This document shows positions 33,420 through 42,420 of a stretch of DNA of 64,000 bases, one piece after another (within the stretch, counting starts at the first letter, position 1; each line of letters starts with the position of its first letter). The DNA is taken from assembly GCF_000720185.1 (NCBI RefSeq), contig NZ_JOIY01000041.1, positions 30,018-94,017 of the forward strand. The letters are read 5' to 3'. The position numbers and the translations under genes were made by a program. The DNA is from Streptomyces sp. NRRL S-340. Lineage in GTDB: Bacteria; Actinomycetota; Actinomycetes; Streptomycetales; Streptomycetaceae. The notes beneath the pieces are model-generated. The model searched no databases and was not told where the DNA came from. It saw nothing but the letters and a program-made list of their open reading frames with translations.

Positions 33420-34411
33420 TCACCGAGCGGGCTCGGCCTCCGTACGCGGACAGGGGACTTCCCCGTTCTGGAGGGCGGCGAAGTCGGCGTGGGCCTGTTC
33501 GATGGCTTCGGGGTACGCCTCGCGCTTGGCGTGCTCGGCGAGTGCCCGGTAGATGCTCGCGACGGAGGGGTTCTGTCCCTTGCGCTTGCCGGTGGGGATG
33601 ATCAGGTCGGGCTGGATCTGCTCGACGGACTCGCCGTTCGCCCGGCGCCGCAGCACGGTGTGGAGCATGTCGTCGGTGATGACCGGGGGCCTGCCGCCGT
33701 GCTTGCCCTTGCGGGCGGCGGTGTCGAGCCCCTCCAGGGTGAACTCGCGGATGTTCTCCCGCTCGGTCTCCGCCATCGCCGCGAAGAATGCGAACAGCAG
33801 CTTGCCCGGCCCGGTGGGGTCGTAGCTGCCGGGCAGGGGTCCGGCGAGCATCTCCAGTACCGGACCGCGGGCGGTGAGGTGGTCCGCCAGGGCGGTGAGT
33901 TCGGCGGCATCGCGGCCGAGCCGCTTCATCTCGTACACGGTGAAGTTGACCCGGCAGTGCGGGGCGTGCGCCTTGATCTCCCGCGCTGTCTTCAGCGCCT
34001 CCTCGAACTGGGTACCCGGGTGCTGATCTTCTCGCTGAAGATCTTGTCCCTGGGGATGTTGTGCTTGCTGAGCGCGTCGAGGTGGGAGACGAGTTCCTGC
34101 CCGAGCGTCGAGCACCGTGCGTAGCCGATGCGGATGTCCGCGCTCGGCAGGTCCGGGTCGACCGGCGCCGGGGGCGGGGTGCCCGGCCGCCACGGCCGGC
34201 CCGGACCGCGGTCGGCGGGGGTGGGCACCCGCAGCGCCTTCTTCAGCCAGGGCACCATGGTGAAGCGGCGGGTGCGGTAGGCGGAAGCGACCGCGCCGCC
34301 GAGCGAGCGGCACGGCGAGCCGGGCTGCGCGTCACGCTTCGGACAGGCGTGCTGTTCGACGTCGTCCGCGTCCGACCGGTCAGCAGGGGAAGGGTGCTGA
34401 GGGTCCGTCAT
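33420..34411 (-). pseudogene. Serine recombinase (resolvase), one frameshift
   Basis: Start ATG 34411 (MTDPQHPSPADRSDADDVEQ). A Cys-containing leader (HACPKRDAQPGSPCRSLG) is followed by the catalytic domain opening IRIGYARCSTLGQELVSHLD. The frame slips near 34018, then continues FEEALKTAREIKAHAPHCRV with YEMKRLGRDAAELTALADHL and AETERENIREFTLEGLDTAA. A HTH-type end (VASIYRALAEHAKREAYPEA) completes about 330 residues. Everything is present except the frame. It could be a sequencing indel in CCCGGGTACCC. It probably belonged to a mobile element or linear plasmid. Confidence 0.75.
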
Positions 34412-34475
34412 GGCCTCGGATTTTCGCACCATGCAAGTCCCAGAAGGGGGCCCGTCCCTCTTTTGAGTGAGAACG

Positions 34476-34488
34476 GGTTCTGAGAACC
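34476..34488. promoter_or_regulatory. 13-bp palindrome upstream of the recombinase
   Basis: GGTTCT-G-AGAACC, with an overlapping GAGAAC direct repeat, 65 bp before the recombinase start. It could be a recombinase subsite or promoter operator. Weak evidence. Confidence 0.3.
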
Positions 34489-34590
34489 GAACCAAGATCA
34501 ACGAGGGTTCGGCGGACCGGTGCCGATCTTGCTGCGGCAAAGGGTCGTTTGCGAGAGGCCCCACTGATCAAGGACTCGCCCGATCCTCGA

Positions 34591-35202
34591 TCACTCCTCG
34601 GCGGTCAAATCTTGGAGTGGACCGGAGGCCAGGACGCCGGTGACGAAGTTCGCCAACTGTGCCCGCATTCTTTCCCGCGGAATACGCTCTTCTCCGGCCA
34701 GGTGCTCGACGAGGTCGGCTCGTGTGGCGGCGAGCAGGGCGTGGGCGGTGAAGTCGCTGTCGGTCAGGCTGGGGATCTGCTCCAGTACGGCTCGGAGCAG
34801 GCTGTGCCACCGCTCGTAGTGTTCCGCCCGGTACGGGCTGCTGCTCCCGCCTTCCTCCAGAGCCAGTGCGAGGCGCCGGTTGTCGAGTTTGAAGCACAGG
34901 ACGGCGTCGAGAAGGGCGGGCACGCGATCCTGCGGTGGGGTCGTGGGCCCCAGGGGCGGTGGGCCGGTCTCGACGGCCTCCCTGATCGGTTCGAGCCGTG
35001 CCTCGTACAGCGCGCGGAGCAGCCCGGCGCGATCGCCGAAGGCCCGGAAGATCGTGCCCTTGCCGACACCGGCCGCTGCCGCGACGTCGGCCATGGTGAC
35101 GTCCTGGGGACTCTCGTGGCGAGCGAAGAGGGCGTCGGCGGCCGCGAGCACGGCCTCCCGGCTGCGGATGGCGTCCTTGCGGGACGACTGGCGTTCGGGC
35201 AT
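34591..35202 (-). CDS. TetR-family regulator, second copy of the TetR/SnoaL module
   Basis: 203 residues from ATG 35202, chosen for its ribosome site AAGGAG 5 nt upstream. HTH VTMADVAAAAGVGKGTIFRA is followed by a ligand domain with GPPPLGPTTPPQDR and LLDAVLCFKLDNRR, closely matching the TetR at 3681-4310. It is divergent from SnoaL and NmrA-like genes with two copies of its probable operator in between. Confidence 0.88.
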   Translation of the reverse strand: MPERQSSRKDAIRSREAVLAAADALFARHESPQDVTMADVAAAAGVGKGTIFRAFGDRAGLLRALYEARLEPIREAVETGPPPLGPTTPPQDRVPALLDAVLCFKLDNRRLALALEEGGSSSPYRAEHYERWHSLLRAVLEQIPSLTDSDFTAHALLAATRADLVEHLAGEERIPRERMRAQLANFVTGVLASGPLQDLTAEE

Positions 35203-35224
35203 GCCGCTCCTTCCGTTTGCAAAA

Positions 35225-35265
35225 CGGACCCGTGGTCCATATCGTCGAAGCGGACCCGGGGTCCG
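35225..35265. promoter_or_regulatory. Two TetR operator candidates, CGGACC-N3-GGTCCG type
   Basis: CGGACCCGTGGTCCA (35225-35239) and the perfect dyad CGGACCCGGGGTCCG (35251-35265) lie 26 bp centre to centre, in the 86-bp gap between the divergent genes. A related 15-bp dyad occurs at the paralogous module (4268-4282). Confidence 0.7.
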
Positions 35266-35288
35266 GATTCTACGACTGGAGGATACCC

Positions 35289-35714
35289 ATGTCCGCACCG
35301 ATCTCCCCAACGGATCTGTACCGCCGCAGCCTGCGACTGCTGCTCGACAAGGACATTGCCGGGTGGGTCGCCCTGTGGGCCGAGGACGGCCTCATGGAGT
35401 TCCCCTTCGCCCCCGACGGCTGGCCCCGGCGTCTGGAGGGCAAGGAGGCCATCGCCGCCTACATGCGCCACTACCCCGACCACATCGACCTGCACGACTT
35501 CCCCGACCTGCGGATCCACCAGACCACCGATCCAGAGACCATCGTGGTCGAGATGCGCGGCGTCGGCCGCCTGATGGAGAGCGACGCTCCCTTCGACATG
35601 ACCTACATCGCCGTCGTGACCGTTCGAGACGGGCACATCATCTCCTACCGCGACTACTGGAACCCCCTCGCCGTCCAGGAACCCGGCACCGACTTCACCG
35701 GGAGCAGCCGATGA
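35289..35714 (+). CDS. SnoaL-like / NTF2-fold protein, second copy
   Basis: 141 residues from ATG 35289 (ribosome site GGAGG). It contains WVALWAEDGLMEFPFAPDGW and ends VTVRDGHIISYRDYWNPLAV, parallel to the copy at 4337-4732. Its stop overlaps the NmrA-like start (ATGA), so the two are translationally coupled. The reaction is unknown; the NAD(P)-binding partner hints at a small redox or isomerisation pathway. Confidence 0.82.
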   Translation: MSAPISPTDLYRRSLRLLLDKDIAGWVALWAEDGLMEFPFAPDGWPRRLEGKEAIAAYMRHYPDHIDLHDFPDLRIHQTTDPETIVVEMRGVGRLMESDAPFDMTYIAVVTVRDGHIISYRDYWNPLAVQEPGTDFTGSSR

Positions 35715-36559
35715 CCACCGCCGGCACCACTCTGGTCATCGGCGCCACCGGCACGACCGGAAGCCGCACCGCCGCACAGCTGACGGCCGCGGGTCACCGC
35801 GTCAAAGCCGCCAGCCGCCGGGCCACCCCGGTCGCCGGCGCCGAGCCGGTCCCCTTCGACTGGTACGACCCCGCCACCCACGCGACCGCCCTCGACGGCG
35901 TCGACCACGTCTACCTCATACCGCCCCTGGGCGACTCCGACCCCGCGGCGATCATGCTGCCGTTCCTCCATCAGGCCCGCACCGCCGGCGTGCACCGCGC
36001 GGTGCTGCTGAGCTCCTCGGCCGTCCCCGAGGGCGGCCCGGCGGTGGGAACGGTGCACCAGGCCCTGCCCGATCTGTTCGAACAGTGGGCGGTACTGCGC
36101 CCCTCGTGGTTCATGCAGAACTTCACCGGCACGCACGCGCACGCCCGCAGCATCCGCGACGAGGGCATCATCTGGACCGCCACCGGAAGCGGCCGGGTCG
36201 GCTTCGTCGACGCCGAGGACATCGCGGCCGTGGCCGTCCGCGCTCTGACCGACGAGCAAGCCCCCAACACCGATCTCGTCCTCACCGGACCCGAGGCACT
36301 CGGCTACGACGACATCGCCGCGGTCATCACCGAGGTCACCGGTCGGCCCGTGGTCCACCGCCGTCTGTCCTACGAGCAGATGCGCGACCGCCTCACGACG
36401 CAGGTGCCGGTGGAGTTCGCCGCGATGCTGGCCGGCATGGACCGTGCCATCGCCGAAGGGGCGGAGGACCGCATCACCGACACCGTCCAGCGCCTCACCG
36501 GTCGGCCCCCGCGCACCTTCCAGGCCCTCCTTGAGAGGGAGATGCGATCCAGCGGATGA
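35711..36559 (+). CDS. NmrA-like NAD(P)-binding protein
   Basis: 282 residues, start overlapping the SnoaL stop. TTLVIGATGTTGSRTAAQLT has the GxxGxxG Rossmann turn (11-17). PSWFMQNF and GFVDAEDIAAVAVRALTD are typical of NmrA/HSCARG and quinone-reductase-like atypical SDRs, which lack the Tyr-Lys catalytic pair in its usual form. It probably reduces a quinone or senses NADPH. It has no paralogue at the first TetR/SnoaL module. Confidence 0.83.
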   Translation: MTTAGTTLVIGATGTTGSRTAAQLTAAGHRVKAASRRATPVAGAEPVPFDWYDPATHATALDGVDHVYLIPPLGDSDPAAIMLPFLHQARTAGVHRAVLLSSSAVPEGGPAVGTVHQALPDLFEQWAVLRPSWFMQNFTGTHAHARSIRDEGIIWTATGSGRVGFVDAEDIAAVAVRALTDEQAPNTDLVLTGPEALGYDDIAAVITEVTGRPVVHRRLSYEQMRDRLTTQVPVEFAAMLAGMDRAIAEGAEDRITDTVQRLTGRPPRTFQALLEREMRSSG

Positions 36560-36786
36560 TGTTCCAGGACGATCAGCAGTTCTGGTTCGAGACCCTGCGT
36601 AATCTCGGCCTGGCTCCACAACAGCCGCCGAAGGGGTCGGCGAGGACCTGGGCGAGGACCTGCACGTTCATCCCGCGCCTGTTGCGCTTCCCCGAGCAGT
36701 AGGGCCGGTCCGCGCTTCGTTCTCCATGGCTTCATCCTGCGTGACACGATGAATTCGGGCATTCATGCGGTTTTGTTCGCAGCTCT
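36560..36786 (-). pseudogene. IS5-type element remnant with terminal repeat
   Basis: On the minus strand YCSGKRNRRGMNVQVL and LADPFGG match the conserved (Y)SGKHKRHGxNVQVxADPxG block of IS5 transposases. A 12-bp tandem duplication (CAGGTCCTCGCC twice) interrupts it. At 36771-36786 lies ttttgttcgcagctct, the same end as the MITE at 4899-5060. Most of the element is deleted. Confidence 0.55.
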
Positions 36787-37084
36787 AAGCCGCTGGGGGA
36801 CCGCTCGCCCCGCGCGAGGGGTAGGACACCGACACCGTCAGCTCCCGGTTCCCCGCCGTCGGCACCCACGGGTCGGTGCGGTGTCGGTCGACCAAGTGAA
36901 GGACGCGGCGACCCACGGAGTTGGGACCGGCGGGAAGCGGCAACGCCAACCCGCTCGTGTACGGAACCCGGGAGGGAGTCCGCGCGCCCTGGGCGGAGGC
37001 GACGGGTGCGGCGCCCAGGAGCGGGAGGGACAGGGAGAGGGTGAGCAGATTGGCTGCAGCGGCTCTGCGACGTCTGGTGGTCAT
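36787..37084 (-). pseudogene. Exported alpha/beta hydrolase N-terminal fragment
   Basis: From ATG 37084: a signal peptide (RRRRAAAANLLTLSLSLPLL, then GAAPVASAQG), then VPYTSGLALPLPAGPNSVGR and TAGNRELTVSVSYPSRG. It looks like the start of a secreted PAF-acetylhydrolase or lipase-type protein. It is cut at about residue 98 by the IS5/MITE end, which supplies the stop. Confidence 0.5.
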
Positions 37085-37217
37085 ACAGCCGACGCCAGCC
37101 CTCCCGCTGCCCCCAACACGTCGAACTGCAGAGGTACTTGGCCGTACCGCCTCGGTCTGATCCCGGCAGACCAGGCTCCCCGACGGGGTGTGAGAGTGGA
37201 CGGTCCGCCGCGTTGGA

Positions 37218-38051
37218 GACGACCGGTCAAAGCTCGATGAGACGATCGCCGAGCTGGAGATGATCGTCGGCTTCGACGACGACCTGACCGGCGAGGCCAC
37301 CCGGGTCGCGAACCGGCTGCACGGCCTGCTGACCCAGATCCATCCATCGCTGGAACGGGTCCTGGGGCCGCGGTCGCAGCACCCTGCCGTCCTTGCGCTG
37401 CTGGAGCGGTTTGGCTCCCCGGCCCGGATACGCAAGGCCGGCCGAAGGCGGCTGGTCACCTTGCTGCTGCCGAAGGCCCCGAGGATGGCCGAGCGGCTGG
37501 TCGAGGACATCTTCGATGCTCTGGGAGAGCAGACCGTCACGGTCCCGGGGACCGACGCTGCCGCGCTGATCGTCCCGAGCCTGGCCGGTTCGCTGGCGGC
37601 CGTCCTTGACCAGCGCAAACTGCTGGCCGGGCGGATCGAGGAACTCCTGGAGGCCCACCCTCTTTCGAAGGTCCTGACGTCCATGCCGGGAGTCGGCGTC
37701 AGGACCGGAGCCAGGATCTTGATCGAAGTCGGTGACGGCAGCACGTTCCCCACCGCCGGCCACCTCGCCGCCTACGCCGGCCTCGCCCCGGCAACTCGCG
37801 GTTCCGGGTCGTCAATCCGCGGCGAACAACCCTCCAGGAGAGGAAACAAGCAGCTCAAGAGGGCCTTCTTCCGCTCCGCGTTCGCCGCTCTGGGCGACCC
37901 GGCATCGCGGGCCTACTACGACAGGAAGATCACCCAGGGCAAGCACCACACCCAGGCCCTGCTCTGCCTCGCTGGGCGCCGGGCCGACGTCCTCTTCGCG
38001 ATGCTCCACGACGGAACCTTCTACGAACCCCAACCCGTCAGATCAGGCTGA
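37218..38051 (+). pseudogene. IS110-family transposase, N-terminus missing
   Basis: An open frame of about 277 codons covers the middle and C-terminal part: VGFDDDLTGEATRVANRLHG, then PSLAGSLAAVLDQRKLLAGR and the Tnp_20 domain TSMPGVGVRTGARILIEVGD with GHLAAYAGLAPATR and the Ser region RRGNKQLKRAFFRSAF. The DEDD domain is absent, and the upstream joint is at about 37200. It is not the missing half of the IS110 fragment at 8805-9270, which is a different subgroup. Confidence 0.7.
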
Positions 38052-38366
38052 ACCGCCAAGAGCCCGCCGTGCTTCGACCCACAGCCGCTCGAACTCCTCG
38101 GCGGAGATCTCGGCCGCCTGCGGCTGGTCCTGCCAGCCGTCCAGGGGACCCTCGGCGAGAACGCCGTACTGCCGTTCATAGCGGCCCATCGCTGCGAGAT
38201 CAGCATGATCACGCAAGTGCAGAACCTCCTCCGAGGAAGCCGCCGTCACCGGACGCGAGTCCTGCCCCCGGACCTCGACCTGCCGCGCTGCCCAGCCTTC
38301 GTCATCGGCCTCGAAGTACAGCCAAAGATCTTCGTCCTCGTAGTAGGTGCGGAACCAGGTCGCCAT
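38043..38366 (-). CDS. Small conserved hypothetical protein
   Basis: 107 residues from ATG 38366 (MATWFRTYYEDEDLWLYFEA), with QVEVRGQDSRPVTAASSEEV and a C-terminal AEISAEEFERLWVEARRAL. The opening resembles DUF6881-like small proteins (aromatic strand, WLYxE), but I am not sure of the family. Its end overlaps the IS110 stop by 9 bp on the opposite strand. Confidence 0.6.
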   Translation of the reverse strand: MATWFRTYYEDEDLWLYFEADDEGWAARQVEVRGQDSRPVTAASSEEVLHLRDHADLAAMGRYERQYGVLAEGPLDGWQDQPQAAEISAEEFERLWVEARRALGGSA

Positions 38367-38394
38367 ACCGCCATCCTGGCCCACCGACCTTGAC

Positions 38395-38515
38395 CAAGGA
38401 GATAGGGGCCCCCGGCACGCTGGAGGTCATCGCGTGGAAGTACCGCACCTGTTCGCCCTGGCGCGACCTTCCGGACGAGCTCGGCTCGTTCCAGACCGCT
38501 CACAAACGCCCTCGC
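38395..38515 (+). pseudogene. IS5-type transposase N-terminal fragment
   Basis: The frame reads LEVIAWKYRTCSPWRDLPDE and LGSFQTAHKR, the start block of IS5 transposases (AxxxKYRTGxPWRDLPxxFGxWxTxxxR). It then runs into unrelated sequence. Confidence 0.55.
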
Positions 38516-38696
38516 GGCGTGCGAGACCTCATGGGCACGGATGGTCCCGGATCTCCTGGGCTCGGGCCACGACCTGGACGAGCACGACGAGGTCTTCCTG
38601 CCGGGCCAGGACCAGCCGACCCCGGCCGTCGACCTGAGCGAGGGAAGCTCGTGACCAGCGGTGATCCGTCCACGAAGGGCTTGTCCCACGCGCCGG

Positions 38697-39026
38697 TCAC
38701 ACGGACGTCTGAGCGCCTGGCTCCGGGGCCAGCTGGAAATCGACGAAGAAGGTGCCGGGGTTGCCGGGCACGACACGGCAACTGAAGCGGCGCCCGAGCA
38801 GCGAACCGACCTCGGTCTCGAGGTTCTGCGAGAGAACGTCGGCCGGGGTCACGTACTTGTTCGTCGGGTCGTCGACGGCATGGGCGTCGACGAGCGCTCC
38901 GCGGATCCCGGTCACGACGTATTCGACTCGTCGACCGCCACTGAAGTCGGGCTCTTCACCCTCGTGGTCGCAGTTCACTACGTGGGCGAGCACGTCGCCC
39001 AGGCCGGTCTTCGGATGGTCGCTCAT
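38697..39026 (-). CDS. Hypothetical protein (109 aa)
   Basis: From ATG 39026: MSDHPKTGLGDVLAHVVNCD, then RRVEYVVTGIRGALVDAHAV and SLLGRRFSCRVVPGNP. A soluble alpha/beta sequence with good codon bias and a regular start. No family recognised. The gap 38516-38696 before it holds nothing identifiable. Confidence 0.45.
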   Translation of the reverse strand: MSDHPKTGLGDVLAHVVNCDHEGEEPDFSGGRRVEYVVTGIRGALVDAHAVDDPTNKYVTPADVLSQNLETEVGSLLGRRFSCRVVPGNPGTFFVDFQLAPEPGAQTSV

Positions 39027-39432
39027 GAACGCACACGCTACTTGGCTGCCACCGCAGCCGCACAGAGCCTGCGGCTCTCGGCCGGCCCGCTCTACTGCGC
39101 GGCCGAGAAGGCCGCAGCCGAACAGGACTGCGCAGTCGCCCAATCGGAGAGGAAGGACGGGCAGGAAGGACGGGCATTGACAGACAAACCGACCGCGCAC
39201 CGGGGCGTCCCACGCATGCCGTGCGGCAAAGACCTGGCGCCCTCGGTCGCCCGCCGGGCCTGCTCCGAGCTCTTGCTCTCCGCCAGCAGCTCGCGCGCGA
39301 TCCGGTCGGCGTCCGGGCGCCGGCCTTCCCCCAGGAGGAATTCGTCGGCGACGGTGGTCTGTGCCAGTGAACCTTGACCGGCCAGGCCAAGGTGCTCAAG
39401 ACCGTGCGCAGCGGGGCGACGGCATCCACATT
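39027..39432. other. Decayed region, one coding-like stretch
   Basis: A minus-strand stretch near 39230-39375 reads TVADEFLLGEGRRPDADRIA and RELLAESKSSEQARRATEG, a helical tail without start or family. The rest is featureless. Confidence 0.35.
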
Positions 39433-39446
39433 TGACTGACTGGCCA
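39433..39446. promoter_or_regulatory. TetR operator candidate, upstream of its own gene
   Basis: TGACTGACTGGCCA, 20 bp before the TetR start. It matches the TGACTGACTAGTCA site before the SDR gene at 12 of 14 positions. Confidence 0.5.
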
Positions 39447-39466
39447 CTCTCCTACATGCTGTCCTC

Positions 39467-40030
39467 ATGCCCAGGCCGAGAAGCGAAGACAGACGCGCGG
39501 CGATCATGGCCGCTGCCACGGGGATCATCGCTGCTCAGGGGCTGGGCGCGACGACGGCGGCGATCGCGAAGGAGGCCGGCGTCTCGAACGGGTCGCTGTT
39601 CACCTACTTCGACACCAAAGCGGACTTGCTGAACCAGCTCTACCTGGAGCTGAAGGGCGAGATGGGGGCAGCCGCACTCGGCGGCCTGCCCGAAGCCGAT
39701 GTGCGCACCCAGATGCTGCACATGTGGTCCCGATGGATCGACTGGGCGACGGCCAATCCCCAGAAGCGTCGCACCTTGGCCCAGCTCCAGGTCTCCGACG
39801 AGATCACGGCGTCCACCCACGAGTCCGCAGGCCGGACCATGACAGGCATCGGGGGGATCCTGGAGCGCAGCCGGGCGAACGGCCCGATGCGCGACGCCCC
39901 GGCGGCATTGGTGTTCACGTTGTGCAACGCCCTGGCCGAGGCCACCATCGACTACATCATCGGCGACCCGGATCGCGCCGACGAGCACAAGCAGTCCGGT
40001 TTCGACGCGCTCTGGCGCATGATCGGCTGA
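39467..40030 (+). CDS. TetR-family regulator
   Basis: 187 residues: MPRPRSEDRRAAIMAAATGI, then HTH TTAAIAKEAGVSNGSLFTYF (28-47) and a helical ligand domain ending HKQSGFDALWRMIG. It precedes an SDR gene by 72 bp on the same strand. Matching palindromes before both genes suggest it represses itself and the SDR. Confidence 0.87.
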   Translation: MPRPRSEDRRAAIMAAATGIIAAQGLGATTAAIAKEAGVSNGSLFTYFDTKADLLNQLYLELKGEMGAAALGGLPEADVRTQMLHMWSRWIDWATANPQKRRTLAQLQVSDEITASTHESAGRTMTGIGGILERSRANGPMRDAPAALVFTLCNALAEATIDYIIGDPDRADEHKQSGFDALWRMIG

Positions 40031-40071
40031 CCCGCGCGGGGTCCACTTCCCCGTATCCGCGCGCCCATCAA

Positions 40072-40085
40072 TGACTGACTAGTCA
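40072..40085. promoter_or_regulatory. TetR operator candidate before the SDR gene
   Basis: TGACTGACTAGTCA, with the perfect 12-bp core CTGACTAGTCAG at 40075-40086, 17 bp before the SDR ATG and just before its ribosome site. Confidence 0.65.
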
Positions 40086-40102
40086 GACGACTAAGGAGCG
40101 CC

Positions 40103-41008
40103 ATGCCCGACAGGACTTACGTCATCACCGGCCCGACCTCCGGATTCGGCCGCCGCACCGCCCTCGAACTGGCCAAGCACGGAACCGTCGTGCTGGTCGG
40201 GCGCGACGCCGCCAAGCTCAACGACGTACGCGAAGGCATCGAAAGCAGCGGCGGCGAGGCCGTGTCCGTCCTCTGCGACCTCTCGGACCTGACGAGCGTG
40301 CGACGCGCCGTCACTCAGATCATCGAGCTCGGCCTCCCGATCACCGGCGTCCTCAACAACGCCGGCATCTTCCCCCACCGTCCCCGCACGAACGCCGTCG
40401 GCTGGGACATCGCCTACGCGACCAACCACATCGGGCCTTTCGTGTTCACAGAGGCGCTCGTGCCCCACCTCGAAGACGGCACGCAGGTGGTGTTCATCGT
40501 CTCGGCTGTGGAGGATCCGGAGCGCAAGCCCGCCACCATGGCCGGTTTCCGCGGCGCCCGGTACATCTCCGCCGAGGCGAGCACCCGGGGTGAGTGGAAG
40601 CCCGGCGGCTCGAAACTGCCCGGCGCAGACGCCTACGCCACGTCCAAGCAGTGCAACCTGGCAACGGTGCTCGCCTTCGCCCGCGAAACACCCCGGCTGC
40701 GGTTCAACGCCATCGAGCCCGGCTTCGCCCCCGGCACGAATCTTGGTCGTGACGCCAGCCCATTCCTGCGTCTGTTGTCGAAGTACGTGCTCTCGCCGCC
40801 GGCACCGCTCATCAAGTACTGGACCAACCCGGGCACCGCTGCTCGCATGATCACCCGGATAGTCACCGACGAATCCGACGCCACCGGTGTCTACTACGAC
40901 GAGAAGGGACGTCCGATGCGAGGCTCCGCACAAGTGCACGACCCAGCGTTCAACGCGCGGGTAGTCGCCGAGACCCGTGCACTACTGGGGACGGTTCCCG
41001 CCCGATAG
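40103..41008 (+). CDS. Short-chain dehydrogenase/reductase
   Basis: 301 residues. YVITGPTSGFGRRTALELAK carries the TGxxxGxG cofactor turn (9-16). NNAG is near 91, the Ser is in FIVSAVED, and YATSK (near 178) is the catalytic Tyr-Lys. The length and the inserted loop between Ser and Tyr resemble retinol-dehydrogenase or protochlorophyllide-reductase-like SDRs. Ribosome site AAGGAG. Substrate unknown. Likely controlled by the TetR upstream. Confidence 0.83.
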   Translation: MPDRTYVITGPTSGFGRRTALELAKHGTVVLVGRDAAKLNDVREGIESSGGEAVSVLCDLSDLTSVRRAVTQIIELGLPITGVLNNAGIFPHRPRTNAVGWDIAYATNHIGPFVFTEALVPHLEDGTQVVFIVSAVEDPERKPATMAGFRGARYISAEASTRGEWKPGGSKLPGADAYATSKQCNLATVLAFARETPRLRFNAIEPGFAPGTNLGRDASPFLRLLSKYVLSPPAPLIKYWTNPGTAARMITRIVTDESDATGVYYDEKGRPMRGSAQVHDPAFNARVVAETRALLGTVPAR

Positions 41009-41084
41009 GTCCCTTCAGAATGCTCAGCGGGCGAAGGTCACACAGTGTGCGAGTCCGCGGAAGGCGTCGCCCATCTCGTCGCGG

Positions 41085-41165
41085 GCTTCAGTCGGTGCGT
41101 AGTCGGCGGCGGTAGACGTCGTGGTCGTAGCCCCGGTCGGTGTACAGGTCCGGGGCTTGCGCTCA
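41085..41165 (-). pseudogene. IS5-type transposase fragment
   Basis: The minus strand reads PDLYTDRGYDHDVYRRRLRT, the DRGYD block holding the second catalytic Asp of IS5 transposases. Very short. Confidence 0.5.
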
Positions 41166-41204
41166 GGACCTGTACGTGTCGGCCCCGGACCGAAGGGAGA
41201 GTCG

Positions 41205-41770
41205 ACCAGGGGCAGGAGCTGCGGGACATGGTCAAGAGAACCGCGGGGCGGACCGTGGTGCGCAGGTCCAGCAGCGGTGCCTCACGTCGCGGCTCCGTCA
41301 AGTGCCACCGGACGAGCACAACGGCCGCCGTGCCGGACAGTGCGAGGGCGGTGCCGGAGGTCCGGCCCCAGTCTCCGGCCTTGGTGATGGGCAGCAGGAA
41401 GAGGACGAGGCACGGCGGACAGCCCGGTCACACCGAGGACGCCGAAGGTGCCCTGCGTGCGGGTCGGGGACTGGGGGACGACGAGGAGGGGAAGGGCGAT
41501 GCAGAGGACGACGAGGCCGCGGCGCCGTAGAAGAGGACGTGCGAGTCGGTGTGCTGGGTGAGCAGGGCCGCGGCGGGCAGGGCGAGGCTGCCGTCGACGC
41601 CCGGGGAGGAGCTCATCAGGGCCGTCGCCGAGCCGTGCTGTTCACGGGGGGAGTGTGTCCTGCATCAGGCCGATGCCGAGAGGTATCGCGCTCATGGCGA
41701 AACCCTGGAGGGTCCGGCCTGCGGTCATGGTGAGCAGGTCGCTGGTGAGGGCGCTGTTCTCGGCCGCTAT
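41205..41770 (-). pseudogene. MFS transporter fragment, several frameshifts
   Basis: Pieces in shifting frames read TAGRTLQGFAMSAIPLGIGL, then SATALMSSSPGVDGSLALPA and HTDSHVLFYGAAA, and later EAPLLDLRTTVRPAVLLT. Together they are the middle of a DHA2-type drug-export transporter (helices 4-8). The N-terminus stops at 41770, where the next remnant begins. Confidence 0.6.
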
Positions 41771-42420
41771 CAGGCTTCGATGCGAAGCCACGTGTCGCCG
41801 GCTCGAAGCCATAGAAGACCGTCGCGACCCTGACCGCAGCGCATGACCACCCGTCCGGGCACTCGAATCTTGCGCCGCTCGGTCACACTCCAGGTATCGC
41901 CATCCAACTCGGCCCGCACCACTTCGGTTGACCGCTGGTTGTGAACGCGCTTGGTCAGGACCGCTCGATGGTCGCGCACGGCGAAACCGTCCGGGTCACG
42001 TACGGGGCTGGGCCAGCTGGTCACCTCACCGGTCGACGGGGTGATCCGCGTCAAGAACGTGCCTCCCCGCCGACTGCCGGAATACCAGATCAGCCAGACC
42101 TGGTCCCCCTCGGTGGCAGCGGTGCATCCCTCCAAAGGCACGTCAGGAAGGCGATCTCCCGGAGTCCAGGTTGCCCGGCCGTCGGCACTCCAGCCGGCAA
42201 GACCGGCTGCAGACTCCGGATGCCCTCCATAGATGCCTTCGTCTCCGTAAGCCGTCCAGACAGATCCCTCGCGATCGGTCACCAGAGCAGGGATGTCGTC
42301 GCCGATGCAGAAGGCGGCTTCCTGGTCACCACTTTCCAGATGGAACACCACGGCGTTCGGGCTCCATGCTCCCGACTCCTCCTTGCCGGCTCGACCGCCT
42401 GCGATGAGAAGTCGGGCCTC
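41770..42420 (-). pseudogene. Beta-propeller-like hypothetical protein, N-terminus lost
   Basis: From about 42420 the minus frame reads PEARLLIAGGRAG, then IPALVTDREGSVWTAYGDEG and WLIWYSGSRRGGTFLTRITP, ending WLRAGDTWLRIEA. WxAYGDEGIYG and repeated aromatic strands suggest propeller blades. The open frame extends upstream to 42606, but that part is antisense to another remnant. No catalytic residues are seen. Confidence 0.5.

Noticed and set aside
8805..38051. The two IS110 pieces as halves of one split element
   Set aside because: They belong to different IS110 subgroups and do not form one protein when joined.
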